The translations under genes and the position numbers were made by a program. This document shows, piece by piece, positions 1-5,521 of a stretch of 5,690 bases of DNA. This DNA is from an uncultured Collinsella sp. (GTDB lineage Bacteria; Actinomycetota; Coriobacteriia; Coriobacteriales; Coriobacteriaceae). How positions within the stretch are numbered: position 1 is the first letter of the stretch; every line of letters starts with the position of its first letter. The notes beneath the pieces were generated by a model that did not search any database, was not told the origin of the DNA, and worked only from the letters and a program-made list of their open reading frames with translations. The DNA lies in the NCBI GenBank assembly GCA_902470265.1, contig CABRFW010000110.1:1-5690 (forward strand), given 5' to 3'.

Positions 1-485
1 TCAACAAGGTCGATAAGCTCATGGCGGGGGAGCAGGCGAATGCCGAGCGACTCGATCCAGGTCGTCAGAGCGTCCTCAAGGGGCTTACGGGTGAGGCCGC
101 GCCACATGCGCGTCTTGTGGTCAAAACAGGGGATAAATTGCTTTTGCTGGGCGCTCTCAGCGCTTTGCGGACGCTGGAGCTCAACGCCTAGGTCTTGCTC
201 GAGCCATTCAATTGCTTGGGGAATGCTGTGGACAAACGTCTGGACAAGCTCGGGGTCGGCGACGCCGCCACCAACGGTCTGGATGGTATCGATGAGGTCT
301 TGTTCGTCGTCTTCGTTAACGGGTCCGATAAGCCCCAGGCCCCAGGTTCCGGGGAAGAAGCTCGATCCACTCATAGTCTTTCCGGCGCTTGCCACAGTGA
401 CGGTTGCACCCGTGCGTGCCGCTTCGATGGCGGCGCAAAGGCCCGCAATGCCAGCTCCAATTACCAGTACATCAGTCGATTCCAT
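1..485 (-). CDS. FAD-dependent oxidoreductase, aspartate oxidase / fumarate reductase flavoprotein-like (partial, C-terminus outside window)
   Basis: 161 codons are visible, open to the window edge. The product begins MESTDVLVIGAGIAGLCAAI. GAGIAG at residues 10-15 is the dinucleotide-binding Rossmann motif that holds the FAD ADP moiety. A Gly/Ser/Phe-rich stretch (about 40-52, SGSSFFPGTWGLG) and a following TVGGGVADPELV segment (about 69-80) resemble the flavin-contacting region and the 'aGgGl.D...v' segment of the NadB/SdhA/FrdA superfamily. At the end of the second beta strand, where many FAD proteins have Glu, this one has ASAGK, closer to the 'SK' of SdhA/NadB-type proteins. The ATG at 485-483 is preceded by GAAAGGA about 5 bases away, which supports this start. 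Substrate cannot be told from this part: fumarate, aspartate or another electron acceptor are all possible. It lies downstream of a strong terminator, so it is probably not co-transcribed with the GGGtGRT operon. Confidence 0.85.
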   Translation of the reverse strand, partial: MESTDVLVIGAGIAGLCAAIEAARTGATVTVASAGKTMSGSSFFPGTWGLGLIGPVNEDDEQDLIDTIQTVGGGVADPELVQTFVHSIPQAIEWLEQDLGVELQRPQSAESAQQKQFIPCFDHKTRMWRGLTRKPLEDALTTWIESLGIRLLPRHELIDLV

Positions 486-670
486 CGGATTCCTTTCTCG
501 TCCGGCGCATTGTCGCACGGGTGATCGGCAATGGGGCCGCAAAGACTCGGCAAATCGGTAAAGGGCACATATGGCAGGTGGGCGTCATGGACGCTCTGGC
601 GCTCCGTCTCATCACATCTCGTATTTCGCCCCAACTGATATATCGGCATTAGCTACCCTGCGACAGCGCA
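486..670. other. Non-coding spacer upstream of the flavoprotein gene
   Basis: This stretch separates the flavoprotein start from the terminator of the upstream operon. A minus-strand promoter for the flavoprotein is expected here, but I see no convincing -35/-10 pair. The only notable short site is the palindrome GATATATC at 637-644. Short open frames here look non-genic. Confidence 0.5.
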
Positions 671-673
671 AAC

Positions 674-707
674 AAAAAGAGCCGCTACCCGGGTGGGTAG
701 CGGCTCT
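674..707 (-). terminator. Strong intrinsic terminator of the scaffold-GGGtGRT operon
   Basis: On the minus strand a perfect 13-bp stem (AGAGCCGCTACCC at 707-695 with its complement at 690-678) closes a 4-base ACCC loop. It is followed directly by TTTTGTTT. It starts 34 bases past the GGGtGRT stop codon. The plus strand has no T tract after the stem, so it acts in one direction only. Confidence 0.95.
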
Positions 708-741
708 AAAGCTCAACTATATGAGCATCGCGCGGGCGCGA

Positions 742-1746
742 TTAGGCCTTGAGGGCCTCCTCGACGGCGACAGCGCAGGCGACGGTGGCACCGACCATGG
801 GGTTGTTGCCCATGCCGATGAGACCCATCATGTCGACGTGCGCAGGCACGGAGGAAGAACCGGCGAACTGGGCGTCGGAGTGCATGCGGCCCATGGTGTC
901 GGTCATGCCGTAAGAGGCAGGGCCGGCGCCCATGTTGTCCGGGTGCAGGGTACGGCCAGTGCCGCCACCAGAAGCGACGGAGAAGTACTTCTTGCCAGCC
1001 TCGAGGCGCTCCTTCTTGTAGGTGCCAGCGACGGGGTGCTGGAAGCGCGTGGGGTTGGTGGAGTTACCGGTGATCGAGATGTCGACGTTCTCGTGCCACA
1101 TGATGGCAACGCCCTCGCGGACGTCGTCGGAGCCGTAGCAGTTAACGGCAGCGCGGGGACCATCGGAGTAGGGGATGGTCTCGACGACCTTGAGCTCGCC
1201 CGTGTAGTAGTCGAACTGGGTCTTCACATAGGTGAAGCCGTTGATGCGGGCGATGATCTGGGCGGCGTCCTTGCCCAGACCATTGAGGATAACGCGCAGC
1301 GGCTTCTTGCGAGCCTTGTTGGCGTTCAGAGCCAGGCCGATAGCACCCTCAGCGGCAGCGAAGGACTCGTGGCCGGCCAGGAAGGCGAAGCACTCGGTGT
1401 CGTCGGAGAGCAGCATAGCGCCCAGGTTGCCGTGGCCCAGACCGACCTTGCGGTCCTCGGCGACGGAGCCGGGAACGGTGAAGGCCTGGATGCCCTCGCC
1501 GATGATGGCAGCAGCCTCAGAAGCGGACTTGGCGCCACGCTTGACAGCGAGAGCGCAGCCGAGGGTGTAGGCCCACTCGGCGTTCTGGAAGGCGATGGAC
1601 TGGGTGTTGTTGACGATCTCACGCGGGTTGAAGCCCTTGTCGGTGCAGATCTGCAGAGCTTCCTCGAGGGAGGCGATGCCGTTGTCGGCGAGGCACTTGT
1701 TGATCTTGTCAGCGCGGCGCTCGTAACCTTCGAACGTAACAGTCAT
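742..1746 (-). CDS. GGGtGRT family protein
   Basis: A 334-residue protein carrying the family-naming motif GGGTGRT at residues 260-266. Other glycine-rich segments that look conserved are GLGHGNLGAM (102-111), ITGNSTNPTRF (225-235) and the C-terminal MMGLIGMGNNPMVGA (306-320). No signal peptide or membrane segment is visible, so it is likely cytosolic. To my knowledge the family (Pfam GGGtGRT, which I recall as PF14057) has no established biochemical function; members occur in anaerobic Firmicutes and Coriobacteriia, often beside an IscU/NifU-like gene, as here. The gene starts 18 bases after the upstream scaffold gene stops, with AGGGAGG about 9 bases before the ATG, and ends at a strong terminator, so the two form one operon. 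A role linked to iron-sulfur or sulfur handling is inferred from the partner only. The glycine-rich motifs could bind a nucleotide or phosphate, which is also inference. Identity is secure; function is unknown. Confidence 0.93.
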   Translation of the reverse strand: MTVTFEGYERRADKINKCLADNGIASLEEALQICTDKGFNPREIVNNTQSIAFQNAEWAYTLGCALAVKRGAKSASEAAAIIGEGIQAFTVPGSVAEDRKVGLGHGNLGAMLLSDDTECFAFLAGHESFAAAEGAIGLALNANKARKKPLRVILNGLGKDAAQIIARINGFTYVKTQFDYYTGELKVVETIPYSDGPRAAVNCYGSDDVREGVAIMWHENVDISITGNSTNPTRFQHPVAGTYKKERLEAGKKYFSVASGGGTGRTLHPDNMGAGPASYGMTDTMGRMHSDAQFAGSSSVPAHVDMMGLIGMGNNPMVGATVACAVAVEEALKA

Positions 1747-1764
1747 AGTTATTTCCCTCCCTTT

Positions 1765-2499
1765 CTACTCGTGAACCGGGAACACGCTGGCGACGGAGTG
1801 AGTCTCCTCGTCGGTGCGCGGGTCGATGTACTTGGCAGCGTTCTCCCACTGACCATAGTGGCCCATAGCGCCAGCGATGGCCTCCTCGGGGGTCTTGCCG
1901 GCCTTGACGGCGTCGGTGAACTTGCCGAGGTTCAGGAACTCGAATGCGATGATCTCGTTCTTGTCGTTGAGAGCCATGCGGGTGACGTAGCCCTGAGCGA
2001 GCTCGAGGTAACGAGCGCCCTTGGCCTTGGTGCCGAACATGGTGCCGACCTGAGAGCGAAGGCCCTTGCCGAGGTCGTCGAGGGAAGCGCCCACGGGCAG
2101 GCCGCCCTCGGAGAACGCGGTCTGGCTGCGGCCGTAAACGATCTGCAGGAAGATCTCGCGCATAGCAACGTTGATGGCGTCGCAGACGAGGTCGGTGTTG
2201 AGGGCCTCGAGGATGGTCTTACCGGGAAGGATCTCGGAAGCCATGGCGGCAGAGTGGGTCATGCCCGAGCAGCCGATGGTCTCAACGAGGGCCTCCTCGA
2301 TGATGCCGTCCTTGACGTTCAGCGTGAGCTTGCAGGCGCCCTGCTGAGGTGCGCACCAACCCACACCGTGCGTAAGACCGGAGATGTCGGAAATCTCCTT
2401 AGCCTGGACCCACTTGCCCTCCTCGGGGATGGGTGCGGGGCCGTGGTATGCACCCTTGGCAACGGGGCACATGTTCTCCACTTCCTGTGAGTACTGCAT
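1765..2499 (-). CDS. IscU/NifU-like iron-sulfur cluster assembly scaffold protein, C-terminally extended
   Basis: A 244-residue protein. Residues about 45-125 resemble the IscU/NifU_N fold: a GWCAPQQGACKLTLNV strand carrying C49 and C56, then DGIIEEALVETIGCSGMTHS with C77 in the position of the second IscU cysteine, then GKTILEAL and LVCDAI with C106 as a candidate third ligand. The usual CGD motif is absent: the Asp after the first cysteine is not conserved and two cysteines seven residues apart stand in its place. C11 is a further cysteine. Residues about 130-244 extend beyond classical IscU (about 128 residues) and match no domain I can name. The start at 2499 is chosen over an upstream in-frame ATG at 2583 because AGAGGAGAGG lies just before it and the extra 28 residues look non-coding. 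It is first in an operon with the GGGtGRT gene. The cluster scaffold role is inferred by homology; it could instead be a sulfur-transfer or metal-binding relative. Confidence 0.88.
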   Translation of the reverse strand: MQYSQEVENMCPVAKGAYHGPAPIPEEGKWVQAKEISDISGLTHGVGWCAPQQGACKLTLNVKDGIIEEALVETIGCSGMTHSAAMASEILPGKTILEALNTDLVCDAINVAMREIFLQIVYGRSQTAFSEGGLPVGASLDDLGKGLRSQVGTMFGTKAKGARYLELAQGYVTRMALNDKNEIIAFEFLNLGKFTDAVKAGKTPEEAIAGAMGHYGQWENAAKYIDPRTDEETHSVASVFPVHE

Positions 2500-2523
2500 G
2501 CCTCTCCTCTCTATCGTGTTGGC

Positions 2524-2576
2524 GTCCCGTCTGGGGGTCGTGGCTGGCGATTGCCGGGCGACCCTTCGAAAGGGAC
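2524..2576 (-). other. Potentially folded 5' leader of the scaffold-GGGtGRT mRNA
   Basis: Nested complementary segments lie between the candidate promoter and the ribosome binding site. They are an outer GTCCC/GGGAC pair (2524-2528 with 2572-2576), a middle GGGTCG/CGACCC pair (2535-2540 with 2559-2564) and an inner GGC/GCC pair (2546-2548 with 2553-2555). A competing hairpin, CCCTT/AAGGG at 2562-2566 with 2570-2574, shares bases with the outer and middle stems. I recognise no known riboswitch class, and chance pairing in GC-rich DNA is quite possible. Confidence 0.3.
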
Positions 2577-2591
2577 ATGACATGCAGCCCC

Positions 2592-2598
2592 TATAATA
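2592..2598. promoter_or_regulatory. Symmetric -10 element, candidate divergent promoter
   Basis: The bases TATAATA read as a perfect TATAAT on the plus strand (2592-2597) and as TATTAT, a 5/6 match, on the minus strand (2598-2593). On the minus strand this would start the scaffold-GGGtGRT mRNA about 85-90 bases before its ATG. On the plus strand it would give a leader of about 300 bases before the transposase gene. No good -35 box is visible in either direction. Confidence 0.4.
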
Positions 2599-2652
2599 CC
2601 GCGAAATGCACGGAATATTCGGCGAACGGCTCAGTTTTCGTAGCGAGAAGTC

Positions 2653-2706
2653 CGGAAGTTTTAATTGAAACGGTTTAACTCTATGTTCTGTGGTCGTGAA
2701 CTTCCG
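2653..2706. repeat. 8-bp inverted repeat enclosing a short operator-like palindrome
   Basis: CGGAAGTT at 2653-2660 is exactly complementary to AACTTCCG at 2699-2706, with a 38-base spacer. Inside the spacer, TTGAAACGGTTTAA (2665-2678) contains AAAC-G-GTTT and resembles the dyad sites of LacI-family repressors. It lies upstream of the symmetric -10 element relative to minus-strand transcription. The sequence does not show which protein, if any, binds. Confidence 0.35.
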
Positions 2707-2752
2707 TAGAGGGGGTCCGTCTTGGGCAAGCTTTTGGTCGGCTCTTGTAAGT

Positions 2753-2777
2753 GTTGCAGGGGTTGACCTGTTGCAAC
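2753..2777 (+). repeat. Bulged imperfect palindrome upstream of the transposase gene
   Basis: GTTGC-AGG (2753-2760) can pair with CCT-[GTT]-GCAAC (2767-2777) around a 6-base GGTTGA loop, leaving a 3-base bulge. Bulged stems of this kind are typical of REP elements recognised by RAYT transposases, but only one copy is seen here, so the assignment is speculative. A simple GCACG/CGTGC hairpin follows at 2847-2863. Confidence 0.3.
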
Positions 2778-2795
2778 GGTGCCGTTCGCCGCCTG

Positions 2796-2824
2796 TTTAC
2801 TGCCTTTGGCCGCGCGAGTGTATT
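2796..2824 (+). promoter_or_regulatory. Weak candidate promoter for the transposase gene
   Basis: TTTACT (2796-2801) is followed after 17 bases by TGTATT (2819-2824), with TATTGT two bases further on. Both boxes are poor matches to the sigma-70-type consensus. The predicted transcript would begin about 70 bases before the ATG. Confidence 0.2.
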
Positions 2825-2902
2825 GTTTTGCGTGAATGTTTTGATGGCACGCTTCAATCGTGCTGTATTGGATGGCAAGCAGATCCCGGCGAAGGGAGCG
2901 CC

Positions 2903-3703
2903 ATGCAGCGCGTTTGGAGAACGGTTACCGGCTTTTACCATGTCTGTACTCGCGGTGCGGGCAAGCAGCTCATCTTTGAGGGCGATGAAGACCGGTGGGA
3001 GTTTTTGGAGCTGATGCGCGAGTGCTGCCGCGAGGAGGGTGTGACGGTTATCGCCTGGTGCCTTATGGGCAATCACGTGCATTTGGTGCTTGCAGATTAC
3101 GAGGACAGGATGAGCGCTGCGATGCACCGGCTGCTCTTGACGTACGCGCGGCGGTTCAATAAACACACGGGGCGCACGGGCCATCTGTTCCAGAACCGTT
3201 TTGACCGGCGCTCGCTCGATACCGACCGTTATCTAATGGCCGCTATTCGCTATGTTCACGCTAATCCGCAGGAGGCGGGTATCGCCCTGATCGAGCGCTA
3301 TCCGTGGAGCAGCTTTGCCGAGTATCTGCGAGCGTATGACAACGATACGACGAGGGGATTTTCGGACCCTTCTTGTGTGCTCGAGCTCTTTGAGTCTGCC
3401 AAGGGGTTTCTGGATTATTCTCTGTCGATGCCCGATGGTTCCGATCCGGTGATTCACGATATGGATGAGACAGAGTGGGAGCGGCGTGCGTTTGCCGACA
3501 AGATGGCGAAGCGCCTGGGTGTGCCGCTCAACGAACTCAAGACCGTAGCACCCTCGCGGCGAGACGGAATCGTTTTCGCCCTGCACGATGGCGGCTACAC
3601 GGTGCGCGAGATCGAACGGTATACGGGAATCAGCAAGAGTACCGTCTCTCGTATCGTGCGCGCTTATGCGCGGGTGAATGCTCAGGCTGAGGGCTCGGAA
3701 TAG
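2903..3703 (+). CDS. REP-associated tyrosine transposase (RAYT; HUH/Y1 family) with C-terminal helix-turn-helix
   Basis: A 266-residue protein. Residues about 10-125 form the Y1 transposase domain: WCLMGNHVHLVL (52-63) carries the metal-binding HUH pair H58 and H60, and AIRYVHANPQEAGI (114-127) holds Y117, the likely catalytic tyrosine, in the Y-x-x-x-N-P context usual for RAYTs. LFQNRF (95-100) is another typical segment. Residues about 222-255 (TVREIERYTGISKSTVSRIV) form a clear helix-turn-helix, not part of the core domain and probably DNA-binding. These enzymes cut and join single-stranded DNA at REP hairpins and usually occur as single, non-self-mobile chromosomal genes. The frame stays open upstream to a GTG at 2690, but ATG 2903 is preferred: GAAGGGAG lies just before it, and the upstream translation is Cys/Trp-rich and unlike a protein. 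It sits between two minus-strand operons and has no insertion-sequence ends that I can see. Confidence 0.92.
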   Translation: MQRVWRTVTGFYHVCTRGAGKQLIFEGDEDRWEFLELMRECCREEGVTVIAWCLMGNHVHLVLADYEDRMSAAMHRLLLTYARRFNKHTGRTGHLFQNRFDRRSLDTDRYLMAAIRYVHANPQEAGIALIERYPWSSFAEYLRAYDNDTTRGFSDPSCVLELFESAKGFLDYSLSMPDGSDPVIHDMDETEWERRAFADKMAKRLGVPLNELKTVAPSRRDGIVFALHDGGYTVREIERYTGISKSTVSRIVRAYARVNAQAEGSE

Positions 3704-3707
3704 AAAA

Positions 3708-3740
3708 TGGCCGAACCACTCTTGTCAAGCGATTCGGCCA
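3708..3740 (-). terminator. Hairpin terminator at the end of the suf operon, between convergent genes
   Basis: TGGCCGAA (3708-3715) pairs perfectly with TTCGGCCA (3733-3740) around a 17-base loop. Read on the minus strand the stem is followed by TTTTC, a short U tract, 29 bases past the sufU stop. On the plus strand the stem starts 5 bases after the transposase stop but has no T run after it, so it fits the suf operon best. A REP-like role for this palindrome beside the RAYT gene cannot be excluded. Confidence 0.65.
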
Positions 3741-3758
3741 ACAAAATTCTTAAGATTT

Positions 3759-3787
3759 GGGACAAATACTACTGATTATTTTGTCCC
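3759..3787. repeat. Inverted repeat spanning the sufU stop codon
   Basis: GGGACAAA (3759-3766) is exactly complementary to TTTGTCCC (3780-3787), with a 13-base loop that contains the sufU stop codon. No T tract follows on either strand, so it is not a standard terminator by itself. As the first of two tandem hairpins it could protect the 3' end of the suf mRNA. Confidence 0.45.
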
Positions 3788-4203
3788 GTGAGCATGCCGT
3801 CGAGGGTGCGCCAGGCGAGCTCGGCGCATTTGACGCGGGCGGGCATGTGCGAGATGTCCTGGAGCTGGGCGGCCTCGTCCAAGTCTTCCAGGTCTTCCTC
3901 GGAGAGCTGCTCGCCACGGATCATGGCGAGAAAAAGCTCTGCCAGACGACGCGCCTCCTCGACCGTTTCGCCCGTGATGAGATCGGCCATGATGTCGGCG
4001 CTGGCCTGGCTGATGGCGCAGCCGTGCCCGGTAAACGAGGCCTCCTCGATTACATCGTTCTCGACACGCAACTGCAGAGTGAGCTCATCGCCGCATCTGG
4101 GGTTGATGCCGTCGTGCTCGTGCGTGGGGGCATCCATCTCGTACTTGTAGTCGGGGTGCGAGTTGTGTTCCATAAACGTGGTGGAGGTGTACAGATTACC
4201 CAT
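3769..4203 (-). CDS. sufU: SufU, zinc-dependent sulfur-transfer protein for Fe-S assembly
   Basis: A 144-residue protein of normal SufU length. The three cysteines and one aspartate that hold zinc in SufU are present: C37 and D39 in NPRCGD, C62 in GHGCAIS and C126 in RVKCAELAW. The insert between the second and third cysteines (about residues 84-120, acidic, SEEDLEDLDE) is typical of SufU and separates it from IscU. In Gram-positive bacteria SufU accepts sulfur from the SufS persulfide by swapping a zinc ligand and passes it on to SufBCD in the cytosol. The ATG at 4203 overlaps the end of sufS by 8 bases (ATGGGTAA), with GGAG about 9 bases upstream, so translation is probably coupled. A later Met11 lacks a ribosome binding site. 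Last gene of the suf operon. Confidence 0.95.
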   Translation of the reverse strand: MGNLYTSTTFMEHNSHPDYKYEMDAPTHEHDGINPRCGDELTLQLRVENDVIEEASFTGHGCAISQASADIMADLITGETVEEARRLAELFLAMIRGEQLSEEDLEDLDEAAQLQDISHMPARVKCAELAWRTLDGMLTGQNNQ

Positions 4204-5521
4204 TGAACGTGCTCCAAACGTGATGAAGGCCGGCGATGAACTTGTCGATATCGGCCTTGTCGTTGTAGAAGGCCACGCTGGCGCGGCAGCAGGCGAGGTT
4301 CTCGACGCCCAGCCAGGTGAGCAGCGGCTGCGCGCAGTGGTGACCGGCGCGGATGCAGACGCCGTCCATGTCCATAATGCTCGCGACGTCGTGCGGATGG
4401 ATACCCTTGACGTTAAAGCTGACGACGCCGTGATGGTTGTCCCAATAGATGGAGCCGATGATCTGGACAAAGTCGAGCTGCATGAGTTCGCCCATCAGGT
4501 AGTGGACGAGTGCCTTCTCACGGGCCTGGATGTTTTCGTAGCCCACCGTGTTGACCAGGTAATCAAGCGCCGCGCCCGTGGCGAAGATGCCGGCGGCGTC
4601 CTGCGTGCCGGCCTCGAACTTCTCGGGGACGGGCGCCCAGACGGCATCCTGCTCGGAGACCGAGTCGATCATCTCGCCGCCGGTAAGCATGGGAGGCATG
4701 GCGTTGAGCAGGTTCATCTTGCCCCACAGCACGCCGATGCCCATGGGGCCCATGGCCTTGTGCGCGCTAAAGGCAAAGAAGTCGGCGCCCAGATCGGCCA
4801 CATCGACCGGCATGTGCGGCAGCGACTGCGCGCCGTCGACGACCAGATAGCCGCCGTACTTGTGCACGAGCTTGCCGAGGTTCTTGACCGGATTCTCGAC
4901 GCCCAAAACGTTAGAAACCTGACCCACGGCCAGAATCTTGGTCTTGGGACCCACCTTGGCAAGCACTTCCTCGGTGGTGAGTTGACCGGTCTTGGTGGGG
5001 TAGAGGTAGACGAGCTTGGCACCGGTCTCGCGGCAGACCTGCTGCCACGGGATCAGGTTGGAGTGGTGCTCCATGATAGTGATGACGACCTCGTCGCCCG
5101 GCTCGAGGACCGTGGGCGCAAAGCTCTTGGCGACCAGGTTGAGCGACTCGCTCGTGTTGCGGGTGAAGACGACCTCGTTGGCCTGGGAAGCGCCGATGAG
5201 GTCGGCGATCTGCTGGCGCACCTTCGCGATAGCGTCGGTGGCCTCGACGGACAGCGAGTACAGGCCGCGCAGAGGGTTGGCGTTCATGCGCTGGTAGAAG
5301 TCGCGCTCGGCGTCGAGCACGCAGGCGGGGCGCTGCGCGGTGGCGGCGCTATCGAGGAAGGCGATCTCGGGATGCTGCTGGAACAGCGGGAACTGCGCCT
5401 TGTAGGGATTGGTCTCGATGTCCACGGTGGGCCAGCCGCGTGAGGCCTCGTCGCTGGCGTCGAGCTCCATGGGCTCGGGGGCGGTGCAGGTATCGCATTT
5501 AACGTGCTCGGTGTCGATCAT
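4196..5521 (-). CDS. sufS: SufS, group II cysteine desulfurase
   Basis: A 441-residue PLP-dependent class V aminotransferase-fold enzyme that converts cysteine to alanine and a protein-bound persulfide, feeding SufU and SufBCD. Visible landmarks: FLDSAATAQRP (55-65), TRNTSESLNLV (120-130), EHHSN (151-155, cofactor-stacking His), VVDGAQSLPH (227-236, D229 and Q232 contacting PLP), SAHK with the Schiff-base lysine K255, and RAGHHCAQP with catalytic C396 in the short-loop arrangement of the SufS type, followed by R413. The typical length is about 406; the extra residues are an N-terminal extension of about 35 residues, acidic and containing CDTC (C9, C12). The start at 5521 is well supported: GAGGAGG lies about 7 bases upstream and the ATG overlaps the sufD stop as ATGA. 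Second of the three suf genes visible here. Confidence 0.97.
   Translation of the reverse strand: MIDTEHVKCDTCTAPEPMELDASDEASRGWPTVDIETNPYKAQFPLFQQHPEIAFLDSAATAQRPACVLDAERDFYQRMNANPLRGLYSLSVEATDAIAKVRQQIADLIGASQANEVVFTRNTSESLNLVAKSFAPTVLEPGDEVVITIMEHHSNLIPWQQVCRETGAKLVYLYPTKTGQLTTEEVLAKVGPKTKILAVGQVSNVLGVENPVKNLGKLVHKYGGYLVVDGAQSLPHMPVDVADLGADFFAFSAHKAMGPMGIGVLWGKMNLLNAMPPMLTGGEMIDSVSEQDAVWAPVPEKFEAGTQDAAGIFATGAALDYLVNTVGYENIQAREKALVHYLMGELMQLDFVQIIGSIYWDNHHGVVSFNVKGIHPHDVASIMDMDGVCIRAGHHCAQPLLTWLGVENLACCRASVAFYNDKADIDKFIAGLHHVWSTFNG

Noticed and set aside
40..561. A 173-codon plus-strand open frame opposite the flavoprotein
   Set aside because: Ser/Arg/Pro-rich translation with no motifs. 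The opposite strand encodes a GAGIAG Rossmann motif with a good start site.
571..2490. A 639-codon plus-strand open frame opposite the scaffold-GGGtGRT operon
   Set aside because: Its translation is a low-complexity Gly/Val/Ala/Leu/Asp-rich sequence with no motifs, as expected from the antisense of GC-rich codons. The two minus-strand genes have recognisable motifs and ribosome binding sites.
2500..2583. 28-residue N-terminal extension of the scaffold protein to an ATG at 2583
   Set aside because: It is Arg-rich with no ribosome binding site. The downstream ATG at 2499 has AGAGGAGAGG at proper spacing.
2690..2902. N-terminal extension of the transposase from a GTG at 2690
   Set aside because: The frame is open, but the translation is Cys/Trp-rich with no family similarity and no convincing ribosome binding site. 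The Y1 domain begins just after ATG 2903, which has a good one.
4204..4470. Extension of sufU upstream to 4470
   Set aside because: It would overlap sufS by about 270 bases with a Ser/Thr/Ala/Pro-rich shadow translation. The SufU family begins near the ATG at 4203.
4163..5443. A 426-codon plus-strand open frame opposite sufS
   Set aside because: It is antisense shadow of a clearly identified cysteine desulfurase and shows the same Gly/Val/Asp/Leu-rich pattern without domains.
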